From Oreohelix idahoensis (lineage: Eukaryota > Mollusca > Gastropoda > Stylommatophora > Oreohelicidae): DNA of 64,000 nucleotides. The notes beneath the pieces were generated by a model. That model was given only the letters and a program-made list of their open reading frames with translations. It did not search any database and had not been told where the DNA came from. Below are positions 46,446-57,821 of the stretch, piece by piece (the first letter of the stretch is position 1; the number at the start of each line of letters is the position of its first letter). The translations under genes were made by a program, and so were the position numbers. The stretch covers positions 248,001 through 312,000 of the forward strand of contig JAMPIV010018954.1 of NCBI GenBank assembly GCA_024509875.1, given 5' to 3'.

Positions 46446-46772
46446 TGTCGTAGATTTTAGATAGGAGAATTAAGACTGGGGGTTGGTCCCTTCTGAATAG
46501 GTTAGAATAGGTGATATTCACGGTGAGAGTTAGAAAAAAAAACAATAGAATTTCCACACGTGAGATGATAGAATGTGATATAGAGGCTGTCTTTGAGAAT
46601 CGAGATAATCTTCTCTCTCTCACCTATCTTCTACGACCGCTTTTAAAGGCGTCAGACAGTCTAAACACAGATAGATATATATATATATATATTAATATAT
46701 CTCTATCTACTCACGGGCACGCACATATACGTGACGACAGTTAAACACACAGACGTGGGAAATCTATAACAA

Positions 46773-46867
<95 letters not shown>

Positions 46868-48696
46868 AACGAGCTGACCAACGCACTGATTTAGTTGAAG
46901 AGAGATTTTTATTATTATCATCCAAAAAAAAAAATCTTCTCACAACACCAACAAATACATCAAGGAAAAACATATACAAATAGTCACAAATTGAAGAAAA
47001 TGCTACAAGGCTGATAGCCCGTTAGAATCTTACTCTAGGTTTAGCCCACAGCCCCGTTAAGAGAACAGATGATGGCCCAAAGAGTTATAGATACATAGGG
47101 TTGAGTCGAAGAGGTTTCTTATTTTCTCGTAAATGTATGAACAGAGTTGGATAATCTGATTTAGCCTAAGAAAAAGAAACTCTAGCATTTGTAACAAATT
47201 CTGCAGATTAAAAAAAGGTTAAGACAGCAAATGGGTGACAATAATACACCGGCAAAATAACACTCTGACCTGTGTACTCTCATTCATTCAGCCATGGCCT
47301 TTCTCACACATATATACTCACAACTTTGCTCGCTGCCTCTGGGAACATAATAATTCTAGGACCTTCGCACAGACCCGAAAAATGCAGTCATCGACCAAGA
47401 AATCCCCAGTTAAAAAAGACGTACTGAACTCTCTGTCTCAGGGAAACGATTCCTTGGGTGTTCTAATTTTTTTCCGAATGTCTGATTAAGTCACATAAAA
47501 TTTGTCCAGGCACGAAAGTTAGCAGAGCACAATGTCATTAGCTTTGGATTCTAGGATTTAAGGAATGTCAGATCGGTGTCTTCTTTCAGGAAGGTACTAT
47601 ATTTTGTCACCACAATACTAGTCACAATCTCTGTCGGAATGTTAATGTTATTCTAGTAATATTCTCGCCGCCAGGCAGCATGTACATTTAAATTTGTGGA
47701 GCAATATGAACTGGCTCAAAAGCCCAATATATATATATATATTTCTAGTCTTTAGAAACCGTTAGTGGGATTGCTATTACTGTCTCTCTCTGATGGCTTA
47801 TGCACTGTCAGACCCGTGTTACTTGAAACAAAAAAAAACCCACGTGGTTAAAGATAGGAAATGTCTATGCTTCTCACAAATATTAATCACTTCACAAAAT
47901 ACTAGATAATAATATATTTACCTCAAACACAGCACTACAGGATATCGCACAATTAAGAATTATATGCCTATATTTATGGAAGTCTAGAAGTTCGACAAAT
48001 TGTCACAACAAACTGAGAAACTTCGCTATACAGCTTTTCTCTTCGCGAACCACCTGTCTACTGCGAATTATTGAGAAAGAATGAAAATAAAGTTTCAAAC
48101 TAGGTTTAATATCTTAAAACCAGACAAAGGAGGAACTATTATTTCGTAGAACGAAATGCTCTCCCCTTTCCGGCCTTAACGATACGTTTAACACCTAACA
48201 TGTCGTAACTGCCACCTACTGACCACGATGTACGCGTGTCAGTTTCAAATCCCAGACAGCCTGTCTGAAACTGCGACTATAAGGTGTAAATATTCGCTCC
48301 TACTTAAGCGTTCGGCCGATGCCACTCGTGGTTGACCGGTGAAAATGCAGACGGATGTCGGCTCTCTCCTAGCATTCTCACGCGTTTACGTCGAGAATCT
48401 AACTCAGGAGTGTCGTGTCATCTGAAGGTGCAGACCCAAGTCGGCTCGATGTCTGAGATAGCCTCAACTTAATTGCCCTTCTCGTCTGACTGACATCTAA
48501 GTAATAGAATTACGTATCCCAGTATGAGAAAAAACACAAGGTAAAGTTTGAGAATACTGAAGAAAATATTTTTCGCAACCGAGTGATGCGAAAAATACAG
48601 GAAAAACAAGTACGGAAAGATAATAAATAAAAGGATTCGGGTGAGAGAATAGGAAGAAGATGTAGGCAATTTAATGATATAAAGACCTACGTGACA
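46446..48696 (-). repeat. 3' LTR
   Basis: 2251 bp. On the element's strand it begins TGTCACGTAG and ends CTACGACA. It matches the 5' LTR closely, with scattered substitutions, a shorter TA array (46773-46863), and without the ~440-bp block present at about 54439-54880 in the 5' LTR. Confidence 0.93.
46773..46863. repeat. (TA)n microsatellite in the 3' LTR
   Basis: An uninterrupted TA run of about 45 units. The equivalent position in the 5' LTR is split by a LINE fragment. Open frames here that read as alternating Tyr-Ile are artefacts of the repeat. Confidence 0.98.
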
Positions 48697-48711
48697 GGAC
48701 GTCCCCCCTTT
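48697..48711 (-). other. Polypurine tract of the LTR element
   Basis: On the minus strand AAAGGGGGGACGTCC lies directly before the TGTCACG terminus of the 3' LTR, where plus-strand priming is expected. Confidence 0.8.
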
Positions 48712-48833
48712 AAGATATGGAAGCACTCCATGTCTACGTTATGGAATTAAATTTCCTATAACCGTAGCTTCGGGGTGTCTGTCTTCTTCCCTCTCATCTT
48801 CCCCCTCCATCTCTGTCCAATTCCTACTCAAGT

Positions 48834-51015
48834 CTACTCCCAAGTTTCCTTCCTCTGGAATGTCTCCCATGCGCGCTTGAAAGAGCGTCGCCGCTTCTGA
48901 CATTTTTCAAAGATTTCCTGTGTGTGCAGTGGAGTTTCCCTGCCACTATCGTCATCTTCGTCAGTTTTGGCGATCGTCAGGAGATGGTCGGAGGTTGGCA
49001 CTGGTCTTTCCAAGTATCTCTTTAAGAGATTTAAATGGAAAACCTTCTCCATTCCTTGAATAGATATCTGGTAGTTAGCCTTAGAAATCTTTTTCAGGAC
49101 GGTAAACGGCCCTTGCCATCCGATCTTCAGTTGGTTGTTCTCGGTAGGGAGTAACACCAAAACTTTCTCTCCTGTTTCCAGTTCTCTCTCTTTCGCGACT
49201 TTCCTGTATCGGTTAGCGTGCTTTGTGCGTGCTCGCTTAAAGTTAGTCGTTGCTAGGTCCCACCCTAGTTTCAACCTTTCCTTTAAAACCGACACATATT
49301 TACTTGCTGAGACAACTGTCTCATCCGCCTTCTCGTCTGTCAGAGACTGAAGTAAGGCTTCAAGCGGGCCCTTAATGGGTCTGCCGAATAAGAGTGTAGC
49401 TGGCGGAAATCCTGTGGAAGTATGAGGAGATTCTCTGTAGCCAAATAAAGCTCCAGGAATACAAAGATCCCAATCTTCAGGTTTCACTTGTGCCAGTTTA
49501 CTTAACATCATGTTGAGGTTTCCTTTAGCACGTTCCACGAGCCCATTTCCGGCCGGAGTATATGGCTTAGTGTGGATGTGTTGGGTCCTCAAGATCTTAA
49601 CGATCTCATCCATCAACAGGTTTCGGTATGGAGATCCGTTATCCGTCAACACTTGCTGAGGGAATCCCAACCGAGTGAAAATCTGCACGAGGGCTTCTGC
49701 GACATGCTTGGCATCTGCGCATGTTAGCGGGATAGCTTCTGCCCATAAAGTGCATGTATCGACTAAGGTCAGGATGAACCTGTTCCTTCTTTTAGTCCTT
49801 TCGTAAGGCCCTAAAATGTCGATCACAACCCGTTCGAATGGTGTTCCCATTATTGGCATTTCACCCAAAGAGACTGGGGGTGCTCGTTGCTTGGGTGGCA
49901 CACGTTGGCACTGGGCACAGGATTTGACATATCTGATAATATCAGTATTTACTCCTGGCCACCAATAATGAGTGGTTATCCGTTGGTTTGTGGCGTTCTG
50001 TCCCATATGTCCGCTGAAGGGAAGAGAGTGCCCCATTTCTAGGATTTGGCTTCTGTACTGTTTCGGTACTAGGAGCTGGTTGTAACCTTGATCAGGCTTG
50101 CCCGTTCTGCGATACAGTACGCCATCCTTAGAAAAAATGTCCCCGTGCTGTGTTGGTTCCTTCGCCATGGGCAGTTTCCTAAAGCAGGGTGCCAAAGTAG
50201 GATCCTTTTGTTGCGCTTCTTTAAGTTCCATGGGTAACAAATTAGGCGCAGGCTCACGTTCCTTCTTGGTTTGCCCTCTTGTAGTTACTGCTGCCACAAT
50301 CGGCTCTTCCGGTTTCCCAATACACACGTATCTCCCGCCAAGTATGACTGGGTAGATGGGATCATCCATAACAGCCGCTTTGATCACACCTCTGACGAAA
50401 TCAGAGTGGATCTCCACCAATGCGATGGGAAGCGCTGTAGGTGCATCACTCTTACGAACTCCACAAAGTTGGACGGTCTCTGCTGTCTCTTGACCGGGTT
50501 TGACCAGGTTTCTGGCAACAATGCAATCATAAGAAAGCCCCGTGTCAAATAAACAAGAAGTTTGAGAACCGTTCAAAATAACAGTACCTCGCGTTGAGGG
50601 TGTATCCCCAACAGGTTGGGAATCACTGTCAATAATTCCGCCTTGCGAGACTGTCAATAAGCATCCGATGCGTTTTGGCTCGGTGTGCTCGGTCTGATCA
50701 TATGTCCCGTGCTCAGGGGTTCTCCCTTTGCCACCTTGTCCTTTCTGGCTGCGCTGCCATGTAGGGCGGTCGGGTTGATCAGACTGTTTGGGGTGGTTGG
50801 GGTACTTGTTCTTGTAGAACTTGGATTTTTCAGGAGGGGGGTTTTGAGGTCCAGTTTCTCTGTGGTTATTTTGGTTAGAAGCCTGAGAAGATTGCTCTAG
50901 GTTATGTTTTCGAAAATGCTCCTCTGTCGGTTTCCGCTTTGTGGCCGGTAGTTCAGCCAGCGCATTGTGATAACGCTCAGACTTTTCCAAAATGTCTTCA
51001 AGTTTTTCTGCCCCT
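48834..51015 (-). CDS. Protease-integrase ORF of the LTR element (no RT/RNase H)
   Basis: The frame opens after a TGA near 51017 and reaches a stop at 48834; a TTG-initiated reading from 50990 gives 718 residues. Numbered that way, residues 1-105 are a polar capsid/nucleocapsid remainder without a CCHC knuckle. A retropepsin-like segment has DTG at 149-151. A linker of about 60 residues leads to the integrase zinc domain (H321, H328, C358, C361). The catalytic core has D391, D450 and E486, so a DD35E spacing, followed by a GPF-type C-terminal module around residue 640. All catalytic residues are present, with no internal stop. The register is -1 relative to gag, so expression needs a frameshift or a repaired base. 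After integrase the ORF simply ends; RT and RNase H, expected next in Gmr1-like elements, are absent. Confidence 0.92.
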
Positions 51016-51874
51016 GCTCAGCGAGAAATCTCCGGGTATCAGCAGACAAAGTGTTCTTTATTTGTTCTGTTAAAACAAATTCCTCAAGACCTTCATAGGT
51101 AGAGGGGAGCTGCGAGAGCTCAAGGCACTTTGTCAAATATCCCTTTAGACGGGAAGAGAACTGGTGAAAAGTTTCAGAATTCTCTTTCTGGCTGTTGCGA
51201 AACAGTTGCAAAAATTTGCGAGCGTTCATTTCAAAGCGCTCCAGTAACGCTTTCTTCAACAGATCATAGCTGTCTTGTTGGCTGCTTTCCAGTTTGGCGT
51301 AAACATCATACGCAGAACTTTTCAAAGCCTGGGAAAGCTTCATATTCCAACGCGACCTCTCTAAACCGTACAGAGTTGCAATTTTCTCAAATTTTTCTAG
51401 ATAAGTGTCAATCTTTTCGTTTGGACAAGGGAAAGACTCTATCGGAAAAGACATAGCAGTGAGATAAGTAGATTGAGTACTAGCAGGATCAGTTAAGGAA
51501 GAATGAGGAGATGACTCTCCATTGCTGGAGGTAGAGACAGCACCACGACTTTGGACTTCTAGAGTTTTAACAGCCAACTCATGCTGTCTCTCTTCTCTTT
51601 CCTTCTCATGCTGTCTCTCCATCTCCTTCTCTCTTTCCTCATGCTGTCTCTCCTTCTCTCTTTCTCTCTCCCTGCGGATTTCCATTTCCTCATCCATCTT
51701 CCTCTGCTGTAATAGCCGGTCTTCCGCTTCTTTCTTCATAGCTTCTTCTTCTTTCCTCTCCGCATCATATCTCTCAAGTTCGTCTCTGACAAACGCTTTC
51801 GCTTCCTCTCCTTCCAGTCCCTCCTCTCTCGCTTCGTCCCCGAGGAGTTGTCTAAGCTTTGCCCTCTCGGCCAT
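50897..51874 (-). CDS. Gag ORF with SCAN-like capsid
   Basis: ATG at 51874 is chosen because residues before it in the longer open frame are Phe/Ser-rich noise and MAERAKLRQLLGDE starts an ordered sequence. About 100 residues form a very charged Glu/Arg coiled coil (EREREKERQHEE). A Ser/Thr linker follows, then a capsid segment from about FPIESFPCPN through YLEKFEKIA, WNMKLSQALK, LLERFEMNARKF and FHQFSSRLKGYLTKCL. This resembles the SCAN domain, which is known to derive from gag capsid of Gmr1-like elements. The gag frame ends at 50897, overlapping the protease-integrase frame by roughly 118 bases. Confidence 0.88.
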   Translation of the reverse strand: MAERAKLRQLLGDEAREEGLEGEEAKAFVRDELERYDAERKEEEAMKKEAEDRLLQQRKMDEEMEIRREREREKERQHEEREKEMERQHEKEREERQHELAVKTLEVQSRGAVSTSSNGESSPHSSLTDPASTQSTYLTAMSFPIESFPCPNEKIDTYLEKFEKIATLYGLERSRWNMKLSQALKSSAYDVYAKLESSQQDSYDLLKKALLERFEMNARKFLQLFRNSQKENSETFHQFSSRLKGYLTKCLELSQLPSTYEGLEEFVLTEQIKNTLSADTRRFLAEQGQKNLKTFWKSLSVITMRWLNYRPQSGNRQRSIFENIT

Positions 51875-52641
51875 ATTATACCAGTGACTGAGACTAGTGG
51901 AGAACGAAAAGAAGAAAAGGATACACTGGTTCCTACCACTTACGAAAAAAATATCAAAAATCAAAAGGAGATATACTTAACCCTGGGATACCTCCTCCCA
52001 AAATAAAATCTAACTATCGCTGCTATTAATCGGAAATAAAGCACCTAATGCAAAACACGACTACGGCAACTAAATGGTAGTTAAGATTACTTCTGAAAAA
52101 TAAGTTGCTACAGTGGAAACAAAATAATTATTGTAAAATTAAAGAGAAAAATAATCCCTTAATTTTAATCCACTATCAAGTTTACCCCTGAAGACAGTTA
52201 GGGTGAGGGAGGCAATTAATCTGGACAAATAGTCCGAAACGCACTCCTTAACTTTAGTTCAAACACCTTCCTGCTTCAGAACCCTTGTGAATGTTATACA
52301 CTCACAAAACTTTACCAGCGTTTAGTATTACAAAATCATTAATTAACATGTATTCCGACAAAATCAACCTGTAACTCAAATGTATATTATTCAAATGCTG
52401 TGGAAAAACTTATCAGTTTGTGTGGTCAGCACGCCCGTAAACAGATCGTTAGTCTAGGGGATAAATTATTTTTAAAAGATACAAAACTCACAAGACATCA
52501 CACTCTTACTCTATTACGGAATAAAGAATCTTAAGTTCAAAATCCAGATAGACGAGTCCACCTTTGTCGTACTCGTCTTCCTATTCTAAGTTCAAAAATC
52601 CGTCGGGCGAGACTTCATTTCTCGTATCGCCTTAGGATTTT

Positions 52642-52669
52642 GGGTTCAATTCCCGGTAACGAGCAACCA
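52642..52669 (-). promoter_or_regulatory. Primer binding site with tRNA T-arm-like extension
   Basis: Two bases inside the 5' LTR, the minus strand reads TGGTTGCTCGTTACCGGGAA followed by TTGAACCC. Read on the plus strand this is a tRNA 3' end: GGGTTCAATTCCCGG (T arm) then an acceptor strand and CCA. The resemblance runs about 28 bases, more than a usual 12-18-base primer site. The tRNA isotype was not identified. Confidence 0.75.
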
Positions 52670-52991
52670 TTTGTCGTAGATTTTAGATAGGAGAATTAAG
52701 ACTGGGGGTTGGTCCCTTCTGAATAGGTTAGAATAGGTGATATTCACGGTGAGAGTTAGAAAGAAAAAAAACAATAGAATTTCCACACGTGAGATGATAG
52801 AATGTGATATACTGGCTGTCTTTGAGAATCGAGATAATCTTCTCTCTCTCACCTATCTTCTACGACCGCTTTTAAAGGCGTCAGACAGTCTAAACACAGA
52901 TATATATATATTAATATATCTCTATCTACTCACGGGCACGCACATATACGTGACGACAGTTAAACACACAGACGTGGGAAATCTATAACAA

Positions 52992-52992
<1 letters not shown>

Positions 52993-53073
<81 letters not shown>

Positions 53074-53341
53074 TCATCATGTGACGTATTCTTTCCAGAA
53101 CGTTGTCTCCATTACAGCTGCTCTGAACGCATCACGATTCTGGGCAAACCTGCATCAGCCAAAGACAAGTTCAGACTCTCTGTGATGTCCTGGGTCCACC
53201 GTCGTCTAGGTCGACCCCTTCCCCTTTTTCCAGGGACCATGCCTTCCATCACTGTTTTTTCCAGACTATTATGTCTTTTTATATGACCGAAAAATTTAGC
53301 TTCCTTATTGCGATGGTATTTAGGAGCCAATGTTCCTGTAC

Positions 53342-53427
<86 letters not shown>
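52993..53427. repeat. (TA)n microsatellite split by a LINE fragment
   Basis: TA runs at 52993-53071 and 53341-53427 flank a 270-bp unrelated segment. In the 3' LTR the array is a single run. Confidence 0.95.
53072..53340 (-). mobile_element. LINE 3'-end fragment nested in the 5' LTR
   Basis: The minus strand reads FFGHIKRHNSLEKTVMEG, GKRGRGRPRRRWTQDI and LSLADAG, a common LINE C-terminus. It ends in ATGATGATGA. Its absence from the other LTR shows it arrived after the LTR element inserted, or by later exchange. Confidence 0.88.
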
Positions 53428-53430
<3 letters not shown>

Positions 53431-55697
53431 AACGAGCTGACCAACGCACTGATTTAGTTCAAGAGAGATTTTTATTATTATTTTAAAAAAAAAATCTTCT
53501 CACAACACCAACAAATACATCAAGGAAAAACATATAGAAATAGTCACAAATTGAAGAAAATGCTACAAGGCTGATAGCCCGTTAGAATCTTACTCTAGGT
53601 TTAGCCCACAGCCCCGTTAAGAGAACAGATGATGGCCCAAAGAGTTATAGATACATAGGGTTGAGTCGAAGAGGTTTCTTATTTTCTCGTAAATGTATGA
53701 ACAGAGTTGGATAATCTGATTTAGCCTAAGAAAAAGAAACTCTAGCATTTGTAACAAATTCTGCAGATTAAAAAAAGTTAAGACAGCAAATGGTGACAAT
53801 AATACACCGGTAAAATAACACTCTGACCTGTGTACTTTCATTCATTCAGCCATGGCCTTTCTCACACATATATACTCACAACTTTGCTCGCTGCCTCTGG
53901 GAACATAATAATTCTAGGACCTTCGCACAGACCCGAAAAATGCAGTCATCGACCAAGAAATCCCTAGTTTCAAAAGACGTACTGAACTCTCTGTCTCAGG
54001 GAAACGATTCCTTGGGTGTTCTAATTTTTTTCTCCGAATGTCTGATTAAGTCACATAAAATTTGTCCAGGCACGAAAGTTAGCAGAGCACAATGTCATTA
54101 GCTTTGGATTCTAGGATTTAAGGAATGTCAGATCGATGTCTTCTTTCAGGAAGGTACTATATTTTGTCACCACAATACTAGTCACAATCTCTGTCGGAAT
54201 GTTAATGTTATTCTAGTAATATTCTCGCCGCCAGGCAGCATGTACATTTAAATTTGTGGAGCAATATGAACTGGCTCAAAAGCCCAATATATATATATTT
54301 CTAGTCTTTAGAAACCGTTAGTGGGATTGCTATTACTGTCTCTCTCTGATGGCTTATGCACTGTCAGACCCGTGTTACTTGAAACAAAAAAAACCCACGT
54401 GGTTAAAGATAGGAAATGTCTATGCTTCTCACAAATATGTCTCTCAGGCTACTAAACGCTGGCAAGTTGGGTACCACCGTTTCACTATATAAAAGAAAAG
54501 AACACATATCAAATAATTTACACATATGTACTCATTATAACTTACATTTAAAATAGCAAGCCGACCGCTTGACTTATAATTAAAACTTCCCGTAAAGTAA
54601 GTTATATAAAAATCAATCATCAGGAATTAGGAAATACATACGTATTTCGTCAACACTCAATGATGTATCTAGCGTTATAAGTTTAGTTTTTAAAATATAT
54701 TCTCTCGTCTGATTTATTTAGAAGTTAAATTAAATTTCTTTATTAGCCGACTGAATTTAAGAAAGAAATATAATTTCTGTTTTCCACTGTAACTCGTCAC
54801 TATAAATAATACAGACTAGATAAATTTAGCACTCTGCACAAAAGAAACTAGTTAAAATGAAATGAGCGATTTAACACTTAATCACTTCACAAAATACTAG
54901 ATAATAATATATTTACCTCAAACACAGCACTACAGGATATCGCACAATTAAGAATTATATGCCTATATTTATGGAAGTCTAGAAGTTCGACAAATTGTCG
55001 CAACAAACTTAGAAACTTCGCTATACGGCTTTACTCTTCGCGAACCACCTGTCTACTGCGAATTATTGAGAAAGAATGAAAATAAAGTTTCAAACTAGGT
55101 TTAATATCTTAAAACCAGACAAAGGAGGAACTATTATTTCGTAGAACGAAATGCTCTCCCCTTTCCGGCCTTAACGATACGTTTAACACCTAACATGTCG
55201 TAACTGCCACCTACTGACCACGATGTACGCGTGTCAGTTTCAAATCCCAGACAGCCTGTCTGAAACTGCGACTATAAGGTGTAAATATTCGCTCCTACTT
55301 AAGCGTTCGGCCGATGCCACTCGTGGTTGACCGGTGAAAATGCAGACGGATGTCGGCTCTCTCCTAGCATTCTCACGCGTTTACGTCGAGAATCTAACTC
55401 AGGAGTGTCGTGTCATCTGAAGGTGCAGACCCAAGTCGGCTCGATGTCTGAGATAGCCTCAACTTAATTGCCCTTCTCGTCTGACTGACATCTAAGTAAT
55501 AGAATTACGTATCCCAGTATGAGAAAAAACACAAGGTAAAGTTTGAGAATACTGAAGAAAATATTTTTCGCAACCGAGTGATGCGAAAAATACAGGAAAA
55601 ACAAGTACGGAAAGATAATAAAATAAAAGGATTCGGGTGAGAGAATAGGAAGAAGATGTAGGCAATTTAATGATATAAAGACCTACGTGACAGGACA

Positions 55698-56215
55698 CAC
55701 ACCGAGGAAGACTGTTGATAGCATTAGGGACCGAAGACGCAGCAAACGAGATGAATGCAGTCAGCGACTCATAGTTTGACTCTTTGCGTCAGGGTCAGCG
55801 AACCAGAGCTGACCAAGATCCTACTCCACCTCCAAGTAGTGGTCCTGGAAACAGGCTGCATCACTGCAGTCTAGCCGAGAGAATTGGGATCGAAGAGGGA
55901 ATGCAAACCCGGTTCCCCAAAAATGCCGTGCTGAAGTCGGACGTGTCGGCTGAAAGGCGCAAATATCGCAGCTCGCTGTAAACGGACACAACGCAACCAA
56001 CGTCATTTTAAGGACGAACGAGGAATAAGAAAGAAGAAGATAGCATTACAAAGCCAGTCCTTGTTCTGGAACCGCCAGCGCAAGAGAGGCAGAGGTTGAC
56101 CAAGAACCACATGGAGAAGAGAGCTGATGTTGAGAAGAATGTGGAAACAACTTAAGATTAAGTGACAGGAAGAATTGGCATGTGTTTATTGAAGGCCTAT
56201 GCTCCTTGGGGAGCT
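55698..56215 (+). mobile_element. LINE 3'-end fragment, right part
   Basis: CACACCGAGGAAGACTGTTG continues the fragment cut at 46440. A ~300-bp stretch from 55730 to 56035 interrupts it; at 56041 the tail resumes with AGCATTACAAAGCCAGTCCT, TGTTCTGGAACC and ACATGGAGAAGAGAGCTG. The end is GGTAATGATGATGATGC. The segment 55730-56035 ends GAAGAAGAT and looks like a separate short retroposon. Confidence 0.75.
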
Positions 56216-56431
56216 AAAGGTAATGATGATGATGCTAGTAAGAATTGATCATCTGTTGTGTGTACAGCTGAACCTCATTTGGCTGGCGGGTACTATTTTG
56301 TACATATTTTTTATGAAATACGCTCACGCAGACTAAAAGACAAACAGAACGATTAAATAGGTAGACAGACAGACAGACAGGCAGGCTGATAAATAGATAA
56401 ACAAAAAAACAAACAGGCAGACAGATAGGTA

Positions 56432-56466
<35 letters not shown>

Positions 56467-57435
56467 TAGACTTGCAAAAGATAGTTTATAATGTTCCATG
56501 ACTAAAATTTGCACAAAACAAACAAAATCAAAATAGCAAGAAAAAAATGAAATTGAGAATTAATTTAAAAAAAAACTGAAACTCAATACAACAGATGGAA
56601 GGAGTTGATCCCAACCTACGTAAAATGCTTAAGCTAAAAAGTAATTCAAGAACGAAAATAAAGCCATATAAATAAGAAATGAAATCATGATGCAAATTTA
56701 AAAAAAACAATCCAAAATGTATGGTCAAATATTAAATACAGCAAAATATGAGAATGTGAATAATGAGGAATATATAAACGGTGTTCTAACAAAGCTCTGA
56801 ACAGACGCCACATAAACTTGATAAGCATCATTTAAAACCTGGAGAATGGATGGATGGAGATGATTATGATGTTTAAGTTTGTTACTGTGTATGTCCTAAG
56901 GGACATAATTTTGCTCAAGCATATCAATCAATAGTCAGACAAGATTGATAACAATGCACAGATAACAAATTTAGCATGTTAGTAAGAGATCCAGTTAGAG
57001 TTACTGAATCGAGCTCGGTAGGAAAATCACGATTGTTTTGAACGAAAATTTCTTGCCGTGAGAGAATTAATTTTTCTCTTTTAATCACAAGATTTTAGTC
57101 AAGGTTCATTCACTTGGTTTTGGTTTGACTCTACGATAAGAAGCTGAAAATGAGACAGGTGTTTTTAAATAAAGTGCGAGCAAGATTAGTCGTCACGCTG
57201 AAGTGTCATTCTACAACGGAATTTTCTTGTAACCTGACCTTTTTCAGGTATTACGCTGGTGACGTTCCATGCGCCATGATTAAAAGAACATATTTTTGTT
57301 GAGACGAACAAGTAACCAACCAAAACATAACTAGAGAAAAGTAATATTGTGCTCTTTCTGCTGCATGTCCTGATTACGGCCCTAATTTCCAACAGCAAAC
57401 CCATTCCTTTCCATTCCATTTCATCGTCATTGAAT
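56216..57435 (-). other. Cyclase intron, unassigned
   Basis: Contains (GACA)n-rich sequence at about 56360-56472. The rest is AT-rich. No exon resembling the missing kinase-homology segment was found. Confidence 0.5.
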
Positions 57436-57672
57436 TTTTGTAGTCAAACTTTTCATGACGTATGGCCATTTTTGTACTAAAAGTTATCATGACGTATGGT
57501 CATTTATGTAGTAAAACTCATCATGACGTATGGTCATTTTTGTAGCCAAACTTATCATGACATATGGTCATGTTTGTAATAAAACTTATCATGACGTATG
57601 GTCATTTTTGTAGCCAAACTTATCATGACGTGTGGTCATTTTCGTAGTCAAACTTATCAAGATGTATGATCA
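57436..57672. repeat. 34-bp minisatellite, about seven units
   Basis: Units of TCATGACGTATGGTCATTTT followed by TGTAGCCAAACTTA repeat at about 34-bp spacing. Each unit contains ATGACGTATGGTCAT, an imperfect palindrome. Confidence 0.95.
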
Positions 57673-57821
57673 AAGGGCGATGCAGCACGATAAAAAATTA
57701 AAAGGCCTGCGTTCTCGTTTAAGGGGTGTTCAGGTCAGCTTTCACTGTGAGAGCTGACGGGATTTTGTTCATCGTTATTTATCATCATCGTTGCCCTTCA
57801 GATCCCCAAGGAGTATCATCA

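Larger units (their letters stand above)
46446..55692 (-). mobile_element. Complete LTR retrotransposon lacking RT and RNase H
   Basis: On the minus strand the order is 5' LTR (52672-55692), primer site, gag, protease-integrase, polypurine tract, 3' LTR (46446-48696). Target duplication GGACA lies at 46441-46445 and 55693-55697; removing the element joins two halves of a LINE tail. Between the integrase stop at 48834 and the 3' LTR are only 137 bases, and no RT or RNase H motif occurs anywhere inside. The SCAN-like gag and protease-integrase adjacency place it with Gmr1-like Ty3/gypsy elements, where RT and RNase H normally follow integrase. It must rely on RT from elsewhere or be a recent deletion product. 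Confidence 0.92.
52672..55692 (-). repeat. 5' LTR, enlarged
   Basis: 3021 bp, same termini as the 3' LTR. It is longer mainly because of a LINE fragment inside its TA array (53072-53340) and a block at about 54439-54880 that the 3' LTR lacks. Elsewhere the two LTRs are almost identical. Confidence 0.93.

Noticed and set aside
46703..46921. Open frames of alternating Tyr-Ile over TA arrays (also at 52991, 53112, 53271, 61956 and 61998)
   Set aside because: They exist only because TATATA contains no stop codon in two frames; they are not proteins.
48469..48726. Open frames in the LTRs (also 46297, 46511, 52646, 52737 and 55492)
   Set aside because: Present in both LTR copies but short, hydrophobic or low-complexity, and outside the gag/pol coding region.
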